Counted from the stretch's first letter, positions 1-12,929 are shown. The stretch is DNA of 64,000 bases from Antedon mediterranea (GCF_964355755.1 NC_092672.1:31802501-31866500); one strand, 5' to 3'. Numbers and translations are program-made. Notes: generated from the sequence alone by a model not told the origin.

Positions 1-34
1 GTCAGAGTGTTACATTATTCCCTCTCTACCAAAG
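1..34 (-). repeat. Start of the 3' LTR and polypurine tract
   Basis: Bases 14..1 on the minus strand repeat the first 14 bases of the LTR at 2846. Immediately upstream on that strand (30..15) is GGTAGAGAGGGAATAA, a purine-rich tract of the kind that primes plus-strand synthesis in LTR retrotransposons. The rest of this LTR lies outside the window. Confidence 0.7.
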
Positions 35-1258
35 AAGTGTCCCACTTCGTATATTTAAAATAAAAGATAATTGTAATATAAAAGAAATTAAGTAATTAAG
101 TAAATGCTGAAATTAAAACTGTATGCTAATTAAATTTAAGAAACAAAATCAAGTAATATCAAGTAAAGGGAATGAACTATCATTCCAAAATAAAAATATA
201 ATGATGATAATACATTACTACTGCTACTAGTAATTAAAAATAAACAAGTAATGAAAATTCGTCATCATATGCAATATATTACGTAAGTATACGAAATATA
301 ACAAAATATAAAATATTATAAGTTTTAAAACATGCAATTAATTAAAATAAGTTTATGCAAAAGTGAACCATCATTGAGAATAGAAAGTATAGATTGAAAA
401 ACACAAGTGAAGGAGAGTAAAAAGAATGGTGATATAGTATACATCGTAACATGTTTTCAAATATTTGTATAACGTTGTCGGCAAGTACGGCGGAGTTAGT
501 ACACAATGTAATAATTAAGCAAACAAATTTTAACAAGAGGAAAAAAATTACCAAATGTAGAACAAAACATACATGTAATTAATAAAATCCAAAACGTTTA
601 TTTCCATTCGTCGCCGGTTGTTTAAAACCCATAATCGCGAAAGTTAAGATCAGGTACGATCTAATGTCGGAATAAACAGTTCTATGGATAATAAATCTAA
701 CGTGACAAGAACAATGACAAATTTTGACTATCGATGTGGCTATTCGAATTTGCCTGGTCGCAGGTCATTTAATCCCTAGATAAATATATATCATGTTCAG
801 GAACGACACTAAATGGAACTTAATCGAGTGCCAATAGTCGGCATGATGATCAGAACACAATGAAGTGTATAATCTAATCAAGACACCATAACATAAATCA
901 CAAGGTAAAAGACAAAATAATATTAAACTCAAGAAAAAGTGATTGCCTAACACATACAGTAGTCGGAGTAAATAAAAAAAAGAATAGAATTAATGATCGG
1001 CATTAAACAAGTAAACTTCTCACATTTACTCTGTTCTCGGCAATGAGTAAATCTGGTAAACAAGGTTATACAATCTAAACAACTAAATGTACCAATATTA
1101 TGATATTTACAATGAGATTTTTAAAAAAAATCCATTTAACGAAAAAAAATATTTGAAAACAAACTTCTTCACAAACTTAAATTTTAAGCCTATTAAGGAA
1201 ATTGCAAATTAAAGTAAAAACTTTAAAAACAACAGAATGACAAGTCGGTCATGTTGAA

Positions 1259-1801
1259 TTAAATGTCATATCTAGCAGGAGGGTTAATTTTTCGGCCATA
1301 CCTTGTTCTGACGGATTGTTCGACAAAGGGTTTCAGTCTGTCGTGATGTATGCGTCGGGATAGGGGTTTAAGGGTGTTGGAATTTTGGAGTAGATACGTT
1401 CTGCCTCCCTTATCTACTTTAGTTATGAGGTAGGGTCCAATCCAATTCGGTGTTAACTTCTTTCTAGAATTTGCTGGGTCATCTAGCCAAACTTTGTCGC
1501 CAACATTGTAAGGGGTAAAACGTGCGGCTAAATCATATGTAAATTTCTGCCTTTCCTTTTGTCGTAAAGTATTGTCTAGGGCCATTTGGTGTGCATCTTG
1601 TATTCGCTTAGCGAGATCGTCAACATATACCGACTGCGAGTGATGAGCTATAGGGGTTTCACCAACTGAGGGGATATGTTGGGGTAAGCGGTCATTTCGT
1701 CCATGGACTAGAAAGAAAGGACTAGTGTGTGGAAATTGGGGTATTAACAGCCGTATTTCCCGAACGTAAAAACATGTTACAATATTATTATATCTATACA
1801 T
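1259..1801 (-). pseudogene. C-terminal fragment of Gypsy integrase (pol)
   Basis: The 180-residue reading frame has the end of a Gypsy-type integrase. A core-like stretch, SPFFLVHGRNDRLP, is followed by a basic helix region (KERQKFTYDLAARF). The GPY/F module comes next: YNVGDKVWL, LTPNWIGPYLI and HHDRLKPF. The reverse transcriptase, RNase H and integrase catalytic residues that should precede it are absent, because the frame is open only as far as the probable deletion point. The start codon is arbitrary. It cannot encode a working integrase. Confidence 0.82.
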
Positions 1802-2380
1802 ATATTATATCACCCGAAGAAAGAGGAGGTTATAGAAAAGAACTAGAAATGATGGATCACTTACCACTTCGTTAATATTGTGTTCAAATCAAGTTGAATA
1901 TACTGTGGGCTATCCAAAATAATGTTTAAAAATAAATCAGCCAAGCCATCCACAAACAAAATGTTTATAAAAAGTTCCATCTGCGACTCAAAAGTATTAA
2001 ACAAATTTTATACGTATCAAAGTTCGTATAAAGCGTTCAAAATAAAAAATGTCAAAAGAAAGTTAAACAAAAGGTCGCAAAAACAGTTAATGATCAATAG
2101 TAAAAAATCAACTTATTTTCGGTCTTCGTTCTTCGTCTCTTTGCCTCGGTGTTTTTTTTCTTCTGTCTTCCGTTTTCTATTTCTGGGGTTGGTCCTGCAA
2201 TTGTTTCATCCAATAATCTTCTTTTCTTCTTCTTTTGCTCTTCTTTGTCCGTGTTCATTCATCCATCAGCATCTGCTGCTCCACAAATTCCAAATCTGAT
2301 CCATCTTCTTGTTTTTTTTTTCTTCTTTTTTCTTTTTGTTTTATTGGCTTCTGTGGGTCCAAATTGGTGTGGGAACCAGT

Positions 2381-2846
2381 TGTAACGGTGTAATTTTAGT
2401 GTATCCGTTACTATACCATATAGTCTCAGCGGCAGGATTTCACACAGTCACAAAATGTACCAACAGCAAATATGGTTTATGGTCAGATACAGTTTTATTT
2501 AAATATGCAATGTAATACAGTCTGTTCTGGCTACATTACATACCTTTTCTTCTCTCTATTATAAATGTTTTATTCTACCAAGCTCTTTTCCTTCTCTTCT
2601 CTCCTCTTACCAGTACATCCATATTTTAAGGAACGGTCCTAATTAATATGCATGTACTGGGAGGGGACTATTTAGTAAAGGGAACATTCCATGATGATGA
2701 GGAAACAGTAATTGATTAAGGATGTGGGTTATAGGAGAGTGAATAAAGAGTACCTAGGGATAGGAAGAAACCACTAGGAATGTTAATAGATGGAGTAGGG
2801 AGAAATAGTGAAAAAGGGTTGTTGACCTGATGGTCAGAGTGTTACA
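2381..2846 (-). repeat. 5' LTR of the Gypsy-type element
   Basis: On the minus strand this 466-bp segment begins TGTAACACTC and ends CCGTTACA, the usual TG...CA ends. Two bases past its end comes TGGTTCCCACACC, which starts with TGG and sits where a tRNA primer-binding site should be; I cannot name the tRNA. The element boundary is set by the matching 14 bases at the left window edge. Confidence 0.65.
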
Positions 2847-3290
2847 CTACTTTAAGAACATGTCTCTGTGCTAACTTTTAAGATTGAGCTGAAATATTAT
2901 GAGGATCAAACTCCCTCCTAGATACAACACTGCTACCTAAAAGCATGTTTGTATTGTCATAATTTTTTAAGTCATAACAAATAAAATCGAATCATCAGTA
3001 TAACATGCAATTGTAACAGTATCGTGTCATTGAGATTTCAATAGACTACTGTAAATGCATTTATTTTCACACACCCTCAGATTCCACGAAAATAAACAAT
3101 GTCGAAAATCAAGGACACACAAAAATAATGTGTTTACAATAAATTCTGCAACTTCAAATAATTGGGGAAATAAATTTTGGAGTAGAAGATTTTGAATGAA
3201 TTGTAATTGTATGAATCAATCAATCCATTTATCACAGAAATTAACCCTGAAAAGACGGAGCTAAATTGAATATAAAAAACAGTAACTCAC

Positions 3291-6195
3291 GATACATGCA
3301 TCCTCCCTCGCCATTCAAGCGTGACCACCCGTGACAGCACTTGTACTTGGTGACGTAGTTACTTTCGTATACCATGCGGTATGATGTATAATATGCAGTT
3401 CTGTAAAAGTTGAAAAATATAATATCTAGTTTGACAAAAAAGTGAGGTGCCCAAATATGGTAGTGATATGCTCAAATATGGTAATGATATGACATTATCC
3501 TGTCCATAATGGGCACATCACATTTTTTGTCACATAAAGTTTGATAGTATAGACAATTATAATTTACATTTTTACATTTTTTTAAAGTTTGGGTTCTAAC
3601 ACTTTCCATCTTCAAAAAGGGATGGGATTCTTCTGTTATTAATATACCTTTCATAAATAAAGTATTCTAAAAATAATGGTTGATGCCTTAATGCACTGTA
3701 TTTTTTATAAAATGGAAACAGCATTTCTCACTAAATTGCATTCAGATATATTCAAATTAACTAAGTTAATCAAACCTTATAGATTTTGTATAATTATAGC
3801 AAAAATGTTCCTAAAATAAAAAAATTGTCATGAATTTATTCCTTAGATAAACTATGTTATTAGATCTAATTTTTGGTAATTTTCATTAATTAAATTTAAC
3901 CTATTTTTAAAATACACAATTTACACTATAAATAAAAACATGCCAGGTGTCAACTTTGCAAATTTTTAAATGCAAGATATCCTTATTCCTTATTGCAAGC
4001 TACCAATTTACAGGCACAGATTCCATTCAGTACCTCTTCCTCTCACTAATTTAGCCCATCATCCTATGTTTTTAATTTCGAGGCATTTGGTCCCAATCAC
4101 TCAAGGCATGTATGGCCTTAGGCATGTCAAAAGTAAGGTTTACCATTTTTTGAAGACGACCCTAGACTTGAGGCATTCAGGGCTTGACAGACCCCCATCA
4201 CTGCAGGCATTTGGTAATTGAGGATTAGGCTTGTGTAAATATTTATTTTTATTTGGCATAATGTAGTACTTATCGACACAGCCATCTCCTCTCTCTTTCC
4301 TGTACTTGTCTAGCTATAAACTAGCATGTATCTACCCCCTGCCCACAACAATAACCCCAAACGATTTTACATAGATTTACCTATTATTTTTCTAAGCCAA
4401 AAACTTATGTCTAGCCTAGCTCTAGGATGGGCTAAGTCAAACCAAAAACTCACCTGCGTTCATATCCAACACACCAGTTAGCACTGTAACCGCAGTTGGG
4501 CCTCCATACTTTGACAGTTCGAGTGAAAGCTCTTACGCACGGCCTTCGATGTCCTACCATCGCTACCTCTTGGTATGGGCAGACATTTGGCCTGAAAATC
4601 GGTAATAATAAACAATTTGTAAATTAATTTACACAATACTTACACATTTTCCTTTGCTAATGTTGACCACCTACAACACGCTGACACCACACCGATACAA
4701 CCTGTCCCATCATCCCTAGGGTGACGATTAAAGGTGGTGTGGTGGTGGTGTGAACTTAGCCTTCCTTGCTGACTCGCTGCATTATTTTTTCGCTAAAGAT
4801 AAACGCAATTAAAAATGCGAAAGAAAATATGAAAAAACCGCGATAAATATCAACATTCACTACATATTTTTGTATGTGATTTTGTTTGTAAACGAAAGTC
4901 ATTAATTTATATATTAAAATAGTTCATTGTCCGGTTTGTTCTAACAATCTTAATTACAACAGCCGCAATGTAAACGTCACAGCTAAGTTTCCACCAATCA
5001 CATTCAATGTTGTATTACTTCAAGGCAGAATGTGAAAAAGTGCGTAATTTCCATTTATGCAGTCAAAAAAAGAAACTTCTTTTAGTGCCGTTACTTGTGA
5101 AGGTTTTTTAAAGGTTTTATGACCCATACTATTATAGTAAGGCACCGTTTACCTCTTCAAGATACTAGTAGTAGTTATATTATACTCATACCCCTCAACC
5201 AATTTTTGATAATAATAATTAATAATGTAATAATTCATTTCGGAACTTCACTTTTGTAACAGTGGCACACTTCACATTTTGAAGGTGCGTCCAACAACAA
5301 TATATAATAAATGAAAGCACAAGATAGACAAAAACATAGGTAATCTTACTTAAAATCTACATAACGCATAAAACCGACTTTACCTATTTTATAGCTATAT
5401 AACCAGGTATAACAGGTAATTTTTTTATAATTAGGGAACTAGAGTAGATTTTTAATCAAATTATGTCACTCACAATGTCACAATACATTTGAAAGGTAAC
5501 AGAGTTTAACAAATTGTTGTCCTGAGTTGTATACGAGGAGCAGGAGGAGTTGGTTAATGGTTTCAATACACGAGAGTTAATGAACTAGATAACGGGGTTC
5601 TATTCAAAAGAATTCTGGGGACAATTTATCGGGTGGATTGCGTGCAATGCAGACAATAGCCACCGCATTCTTTTATTGTCCACAGATTGAATCGGATTTT
5701 AACGATAACTTAAAGGGACGTCAGACATGCTAGCTAACTTTGCACTTACATGCCAGGTTGGAGAGTTCCAGATGAGTGGCCTCCAGAAATTATATTTGTA
5801 GGAGGCGGTGGATTGTACCCGTTTGGGCCGTTATTAACATTGCCAAAACCTGAATTAGGAGAGCTCCCGCCGAAATTGGATGACGACGACGCCGGGTTGT
5901 ACGCGTTTTGGGCGCTTGCAGGCTGATACGGACTGCCCGGATTATAAGCGTTGCCTGTGGTGTAACCAGGGTTTGAGTACCCTGTCTGGGATGGGGGTTG
6001 CTGCTGGTCTCCGTAAGCTCTGCTTCCAGCGTTGCTATTAGGTTGCGTATAAGTCCCCGTAGGTCCACTTTTAGCTTCTGCGTACTGGTAATGCTGTTGA
6101 TATTGTTGATACGCGTCTCGCTGCTCGTACGTTAATCCAAAAACAAGACAACTCATTTCCAAGACTAAAACTAAAACGGTTAATTTTCCCAACAT
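3291..6195 (-). CDS. EMI-domain secreted protein, MEGF6-like (first three coding exons only)
   Basis: Three minus-strand exons join in frame: 5750-6195, 4454-4591 and 3291-3400, all with GT-AG borders. Exon 1 starts with a signal peptide (MLGKLTVLVLVLEMSCLVFG). A region of about 125 residues rich in Q, N, G, P, S and Y follows, probably disordered. Exons 2 and 3 together encode an EMI domain: PNVCPYQE, RRPCVRAFTRTVKVW, NWCVGYERR, SYRMVYESNYVTKYKCCHGW and GEGGC. The spacing of cysteines and the CVG-ERR, YR-VY and KCC-GW motifs fit MEGF6 better than EMILINs or MEGF10, as I remember those families. EGF repeats expected downstream would lie left of the window, past the retrotransposon. Secreted or extracellular-matrix role; the exact orthologue is uncertain. 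Confidence 0.72.
3427..3554. mobile_element. Family A palindromic MITE, copy 1 (partial)
   Basis: Lies in intron 2 of the EMI-domain gene. The left end has lost its outer TIR (it starts near CTAGTTTGAC) but the inner motifs GTGCCCAAATATGG and GGGCACATCACA and the right end TTTGATAGTATAGACA are present. Confidence 0.75.
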
Positions 6196-6351
6196 GTTGA
6201 AATAGATTAATTCCTAAAAATCCACGATAAAAAATCCTCCAAAAATTAAGAGAAACAAATTAACGATGTATAAGGAAAATTCCCAAATGACCGGGAATTT
6301 TCCACTAACTTCGAACAATTTCAATAAAAATCCGACAAGTTAAATTCCACT

Positions 6352-6359
6352 TTTATATA
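6352..6359 (-). promoter_or_regulatory. Possible TATA box of the EMI-domain gene
   Basis: On the minus strand the sequence around 6360-6351 reads ATATATAAAA, about 155 bases upstream of the ATG at 6195. Transcription would then start near 6325. AT-rich flanks make chance matches likely, so this is only a candidate. Confidence 0.3.
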
Positions 6360-6802
6360 TCAATATACACCGTTACACTCAGAGGTAGCAGTATGTGTCG
6401 CTGTGTCATCTAGTCAAGTGCAGTACTCAATGAAAAATAATTACAAAAGTACAGTAAAGTCTCTGCAATCTACTTCACGCTCCAATAAACACAGAGGGCG
6501 CACGTCTTATGAATATTTATTTTTTAGTTTATAAAGTTTCTTAAACACGTAAGAGGAGGGTGATTAGCAGCACTGCACGCATTATCTTATCTGATTACAT
6601 TGTTACTGTTGTCTGGTCTCAATTAAAAAAAATAAAAACCATTTTAGATTTATTTTTCAAGTACAGTAACTGAATTCTTAGTTTTCAAAGTTTGTCTAAA
6701 CTTTGTAAAGCATAGAGGGCGCAATTTCGAATTGCAATACACACAAAAAAGATAAAAAAACTAACCAGATAAGAGTTTTGTTTACAGTACTTCTGGTCTA
6801 AA

Positions 6803-6910
6803 ACTAGGTTTCCACTTAGACGCAACGCAATGGTGTACGCGCAACGCAAGTGAGTTGACCAATCACAGGCGAGTTCGCGTGATCCATCGTGTCGTGATTG
6901 GTCAAATTAG
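6803..6910. mobile_element. Family B inverted-repeat element, copy 1 (partial)
   Basis: Shares the left end of the 40.8 kb copy: TTTCCACTTAGACGCAACGC, then GCGCAACGCAAGTGAGTTGACC and CAATCACA. The right arm is broken off after GTCGTGATTGGTCAAATTA. Lies upstream of the EMI-domain gene. Confidence 0.6.
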
Positions 6911-7177
6911 TGTATCTGATGTATGTATATACGTGGAAGTTTCAATTTTTAGTTGTTTTATGGCGCAAAAGTGCAATAATGGCGTCGGATTTGTTTGAAG
7001 ATTTTCCATACATAGCAGGCAACCACTATGCCACAAAGTTCATAAAATTCGGTATATACAACTAGCTTAGATAGCCTTGTTTGAACCATAAAAATTAATA
7101 ATTATTATTAGTTGAGGATGAAGGAATACGTCTTATGCCGCCGATCTTCCATTCTCAAAAAGTAATTATTTAGTTTT

Positions 7178-7332
7178 AAGCTCTGTCTACACTATCAAAC
7201 TTTATTTGGCAACATGTGATGTGCCCATATATGGAAATGATGTCACCACCATATTTGAGCATATCACTACCATATTTGGGCACACCACACGTTTTTTTTT
7301 GCCAAACTAGTTTGATGTTTAGACAGAACTTA
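7178..7332. mobile_element. Family A palindromic MITE, copy 2
   Basis: Starts AAGCTCTGTCTACACTATCA and ends GTTTAGACAGAACTT. The inner arms TGATGTGCCCATATATGG and CCATATTTGGGCACACCAC pair with each other. Confidence 0.85.
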
Positions 7333-8308
7333 AGTCTCCCTCCCTGATGATGTCCATAAAAGCAAACACAAATTTACTGGTAACATGCGCGACACGACAC
7401 TGTCCGACGTCATTCATAATTTAAATGTTATCATAATTGACCAACATAACACCAATCATTAAAAATTACACATTTTGTAAAAACAATATATTTCAATCAA
7501 TTATAACTTTTTTTTTTCGAGGGTGTAACGTCCGAGTGTTGGTCTCACGTGTACTCGTATCAATGACGTCATAACCCTCGATACCCACTTGTTTTATCTT
7601 TACACATTGATGCGGAAAACATAAAGTTGCATTTGGCACGTGTCCAATTTTTAACGGAACGCGCCAATTTATAAAATCTTAATTTTAATTTTAGTTTTAT
7701 TTTTGTTTTCGCTAGGAATTATCAATAAAATAAAACGTTTAACTTCATGGAATGCCTGGCAAGCAGACTTATGAATAACCCTTCCTGTCTGCGTTATTAG
7801 GCCTAAGCTCGTGTGTAATATTGTATTATGAGTGGAGGGCTAGCGTTGGTTTCCTTTAGGTTAAAAGTAAATTATCCTATTCGTGATGTTTTTTAACTGA
7901 ATGTCACGTGGCAATCACACATTCTATGAATTTTAATTATTGCTAAATCTTAAAATAACACGTCATAAAATAAATTAACAGCCAGAAATAAAACTTAGGA
8001 CTAAAGCCCACGTTCTTATCAACATTTCCGAAAATATTTATATTTTATAGTTTAAGCGCGAAACATCAAATAAAAATGTTTTCGGGTAAGTCACACGATC
8101 CCAGATTCAGTTTCGCTGTTCGGATAAAACTCCGGCCTCCGTTACGCTTTCCGATCCGTACGATTTTTACGAAATTCGGAATGACATATAACGGGTCGGT
8201 TCTCTTAAACTAAAACAATACCATTTCTGGTGTGTTTTTTTTTATCCGGCCACCGGAGCGAAATCCGGGCTCTATGACCGTAGGGCTATCTATTATTCAT
8301 AGAAACTT

Positions 8309-8320
8309 CGCGCATGCGCA
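8309..8320. promoter_or_regulatory. Perfect NRF1 consensus site, no gene assigned
   Basis: CGCGCATGCGCA matches the consensus YGCGCAYGCGCR exactly. It follows a locally GC-richer stretch (about 8090-8300) with several CGG and CCG runs. NRF1 sites typically mark housekeeping promoters. No coding exon was recognised nearby; a 5' UTR exon of the EMI-domain gene or an unseen non-coding transcript is possible. Confidence 0.35.
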
Positions 8321-8482
8321 CAGGTGATACTTTTGTCTTTGAACTTTCTGGAAATGCTGGTCTCTGTTATATTTCAGAAGATTAGGCCTAAGTGACGCGT
8401 TTTTGTCAAATGGCAACGGAATAAGTATGCCTAGATAATGTTGATATATACAGACCTAAATACAATTGATTAGACTAGTTTT

Positions 8483-8634
8483 AAGCTCTGTCTACACTAT
8501 CAAACTAGTTTGAAAAAAGTGTGATGTGTCCAAATACGGTAGTGATACACCCAAATATAATTATGACATCATCATGTCCACGGGCACATCACATTTTTTG
8601 TCACGTAATGTTTGATAGTGTGACAACAAGGCTT
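8483..8634. mobile_element. Family A palindromic MITE, copy 3
   Basis: Starts AAGCTCTGTCTACACTATCA, followed by AACTAGTTTGAAAAAAGTGT. The orientation of the inner arms is reversed relative to copy 2. It ends GTTTGATAGTGTGACAACAA then GGCTT. Confidence 0.8.
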
Positions 8635-8730
8635 TACATCACAATCGACATACATGCCCATATTAAATAATATTTTAGTCGTTGCTGTGTCGATATACAG
8701 GCCTAAAATGTTTTCGATGTACAGGCTATA

Positions 8731-8893
8731 AAGCTCTGTCTACACTATCAAACTTTATGTGACAAAAAATGTGATGTGCCCATATATGGACATGTTGATG
8801 TCATATCACAACCGTATTTGGGCATATCACTACCATATTTGGCCACATCACACACTTTTTGTCAAACTAGTTTGATAGTTTAAGACAGAGCTT
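8731..8893. mobile_element. Family A palindromic MITE, copy 4
   Basis: Both ends are intact (AAGCTCTGTCTACACTATCA and TAAGACAGAGCTT), with the inner pair GTGCCCATATATGG / CCATATTTGGCCACATCACA. Only about 97 bp separate it from copy 3. Confidence 0.87.
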
Positions 8894-9644
8894 TAGCTTG
8901 ATAGTGGGGCACATTCCTCATGTGTAGGCCTACAAATAAAACCTAATCATCAAGATTCCTCATCGGTGGTTATATTAGCTGACACACACAGTTCTCTAGA
9001 TGATTTTTGTATATTTCCCTTTAGGTCCGATACGTACAGCTATCAGAAAATGAAACTGATTTTAATCGATGAAATTTATCAGAACGATCTACAGACGTGA
9101 CTCAGTTGAGGTTGATATATGTCTTGTATCAATTTCCAGACAAGTTATTGAATTAGTCTATACCATAAAATAAAAATCGTTCCCGATTCGAAAGCATTCA
9201 TTTTATATTTATATAGGCATGAGTGTTCATTTTTATAGTTGCGGAAAAAACGAGGAATTGGTAGGCCTTACCTCAGAAAAAGACTCGTTTAGTGGAGAAA
9301 TGAATTTAAGTCTTTATATATATAATTATATAAAGATTTCTCCATTCAGTAAGTAGCCAAAAAGGCAATGTCATGGGCGTGGTACGGAAGAAGTAGTGGG
9401 CGGAGAAAAACACAAGGCATTATCAACTGAATGAAAATTGACGAGGTTCAGTCATGTAGGCTTAATGTTCGACAATATTACACAATTAGCTGTAGGCCAC
9501 TGTCTCAAGGGCGGACTGAAGGTAGATGTAATAGGCTTTACATAGCACCTTGACACTGAGCAAGTTTAATCGAGTATTTAATATATCACGACATGACAAT
9601 ATACCCTATGTACTATGACGTATGTTTGAGTGCATTACCTTGGC

Positions 9645-9752
9645 TAAAAGTTTGATTCACAAACGGGACGCAACACAACGACGTAAAGGGAGTTAATCAC
9701 AAGCTACACTGTTCGGATGGTCCGTCGCGTGATTAGTCAATTTATTTCAAGT
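9645..9752. mobile_element. Family B inverted-repeat element, copy 2 (degraded)
   Basis: Contains GGGACGCAACACAACGACGT, TTAATCACAAGC and GTCGCGTGATTAGTCAAT, diverged versions of the family B arms. The ends are not resolvable. Confidence 0.45.
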
Positions 9753-10464
9753 TATTTCAAATTACCACCAAGTCGGAACCAAGATTTAGCATTAGTATGA
9801 TACTTTCTGAACCAATAATTGGCAGAAAATGCATTGCAATGAAATGGTGTATGGAAGCGGCTCGAAGAAAAATCGGGATAAGAAAATAAACTATGCGACA
9901 CACATACATACAGAAAACCTCTCCTAGGCACCCCTATTCGTCAAACGCACGAGATGCAATATGTTTTAACACCATGACCAACTCCTTTCAAGGGACACAT
10001 TATAAGGTACACTTTGGTCCGATTAAATATATTTTTGGTAGAAGATAATGGGACTCATATTCAAGGAACACACTATGGGAACATGAATGAATGAACCGGG
10101 ACCTAGGCTACATTTAGGTCCCGAATGTGGCTCCATATGGGTATTTTAAAGAGTGATGATGCACGTCAACTGCTGCTCAATTCAAGCCTTTACCCTGGAT
10201 AGCTCGTTTCCTCTTACAATAAATTGATTGGTACCGTATTTAACTTCGTTTCGCTTTTAAACATGCTATGAATCTGACGCCCATGTTGCTATTCAACGCG
10301 TTCCCATCTAATGATGACGCTGCGATTTACTAGACTGGGAACAACCAAGTGACGTCACTCCTTCTTGTTTAATCTGAGGATTTTCGAAGGCGCCAAGTAT
10401 TCAATTTTAAACCTTACATTGCGTATTAAGCATAATTCTAGGCGGAATGAATTAATGAAAACGT

Positions 10465-10897
10465 TAGCTTATTACATCCCAAATGTATTTTAACAAGGTC
10501 ATCTTGCGAACTTTTTTTTGCATATTTATGTAAGCAAGCTTCACAAAAACTTCTCACCTTTTTTTCGTATTATCAGTTTCTCCATTCAGAAATCATTACT
10601 CACTGATTAGCTATTTTTGTCTATTTCATCCGTTCATAAAGAATATAAGTGTTGCAATATCACGAATCGTAACCATAAAATAGCTTATTACATCCCAAAT
10701 GTATTTTAACAAGGTCATCTTGCGAACTTTTTTTTGCATATTTATGTAAGCAAGCTTCACAAAAACTTCTCACCTTTTTTTTCGTATTATCAGTTTCTCC
10801 ATTCAGAAATCATTACTCACTGATTAGCTATTTTTGTCTATTTCATCCGTTCATAAAGAATATAAGTGTTGCAATATCACGAATCGTAACCATAAAA
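10465..10897. repeat. Near-perfect 216-bp tandem duplication
   Basis: The 216 bases beginning TAGCTTATTACATCCC at 10465 are repeated from 10681, with one extra T in a T-run as the only difference I see. Two copies this similar imply a recent duplication. No coding content. Confidence 0.93.
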
Positions 10898-12929
10898 TAA
10901 TAATTTAGAAACGTTTTTTATAATTCATATCATGGATTCCTTTTATCACATAAATAAAGGACGGTTGGTCTTATCAACTTACAGTTAGAAATTCTCCTCT
11001 GGGACACCTATTTAAGGGGAAACTTTTGTGAAACAAATAGGGTGTATATGTGTTGTTCTAAAACTACGGACAATTCCTATTCAGGGGACACTTTGTTGGA
11101 TCTATAGCATGTCAATTCAAAATTCAATAAGCCCTTCTATACGGTTGATTATTCAACACGTTGAAAAGTTTCAGAAAAACGGACAGAAATTTGAGTTGAG
11201 TGCGAGGCTACTTATAACGAAAACATTTTTCAAAGCTCACATAAAACAATTTACAACAAATCTTGGGAGAGCTTCATAACGCCATGTAACCTCCTCAGCA
11301 TTTCCGATAAACTAGATCGAGTACTACTCTAAAATCCATTGCATCCGCATCGATAATTTATTCTAAAAATACATAAAACACACACTTTCGGGTTTATAGG
11401 CCTAAGTTCAAAACAGTAGACGCGCGCGTACAATAGTTATCGGATTTTGAACGCGCACGCGAAATGATGTCTATCTTCTATTCATGAAATAGCTTACGAT
11501 CTCTATGTTTGTCAATTAAAGTTAATAATTAGATAATTTTTCAATTTCTAAATGTTTATAAACGAGATTACACACAAGCGAAATTAAACTTCCGTCAACT
11601 ATAGAGGGCGGCAAAGTCATATTTCATAAGTACATGCTTTGTATAAACTATCATTAAACTGGGAAGTACTATCTAGTAATTAATAGTAGTACACATAGTG
11701 TGTGTATTATTATTAAATATAAAATAATAAAAAGTATCTACATTTTTTATTCTGTCTCTTTTATATGAACCTTTTCATTACAGTAAAACATTATTATGGA
11801 ATTAAAAAAAAAACAAGTGTGGTCCTGTTGAAACTATTTAAATTCAAAACTACATTGCACACACACGCTTATAATAAATGGAATTTTCGATTATATTATA
11901 CAATGAGAAAACTAAAAGAAGCAGATAATACAACTGCGCATGACCGTCACCTCTCGTGTGTGTGACTACTACAAAGTTGTAGAAGTTAACGCACAACCGC
12001 AAAATGTGCGCGCATGTACGTTACGCTTCATTGCTTCTTAGTTTCAGATGCCGCATTATGCAACCGAAAATGTATCATTATCTTCACTACAATAAGTAGA
12101 GCTATTCTACTATCAACCAAATTTAACATACAGCAAATAAACACACGCAACATTAACACATTGTGGCATTTTAACTCCAGCCAATAAATCACAAAATAAT
12201 ATTTAAATCGCAACTGTAGTTGTAGGGCAATTTATGGATACACAAGTGCCCGAAGAAAACCCTTTCCAGACCTACAAACCTAATCCTAGATATGCCTATG
12301 CCTATGTAATAAAATAAAACTGCACAATATCCATTTTGGTTATTTACAATATATTACATTGAAGATACAGCTAAGTTTTATATAGTGTCATCATGGGCCT
12401 GTAAATTAGTTTGTAGGTCCATGGTGTCATGATGAATCCATGGGATACTATTCTAACAATATACAAAGCTTTCACATAATTCATAATGATTTTTATGTTA
12501 CCAAATAAACAATATGAAAAATATTCTAGTCTACAAATGAACAAAATAAATGCCTTGAATTTTGAAATCAAAACAATTGTATGCAAAGTGTATGTGTGTT
12601 TGTAATCTGTGACCCTTGTTTAATCTTGAGAGGCTGTTATGTATTGTATTTCTGTATCTATGAGATCATGGGTAATTAGTGGAGATATAGGTACAAAATG
12701 ATAAGGTAGATGTATTGTTAGAATGTTTAATTTGATCAGGTACATAACTTACAGCAGAAAGATACATTGTGTTAAAAGGGTCAATAAACCTTTTATACAG
12801 TAAGCTTGGTTTGACCAATCACAAGCGATGGATTTTTCAAACTGTTTTCATTGGCCAACTCTACGTCTCTAAACCTTTATGGCTTTATTTAACCACTGTG
12901 TTTACAGTACTTTGTTTAGTACGATCATG

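Larger units (their letters stand above)
1..2846 (-). mobile_element. Ty3/Gypsy-type LTR retrotransposon, internally deleted, cut by the window edge
   Basis: Read on the minus strand, the element starts at 2846 with TGTAACACTCTGAC. The same 14 bases recur at 14..1, directly after a purine-rich tract, as expected for the start of the 3' LTR, which then leaves the window. The interior (15-2380) is only about 2.4 kb, against 4-5 kb for a typical autonomous Gypsy element. It holds one recognisable coding piece, the end of the integrase; gag, protease, reverse transcriptase and RNase H were not seen. The likely reading is an old copy with a large internal deletion. It sits in what should be an intron of the EMI-domain gene, in the same orientation. 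The outer target-site duplication cannot be checked because one flank is missing. Confidence 0.8.

Noticed and set aside
1922-2515. Three overlapping plus-strand frames (60-125 residues)
   Set aside because: They run antisense through the LTR and T-rich leader of the Gypsy element; low complexity and no homology.
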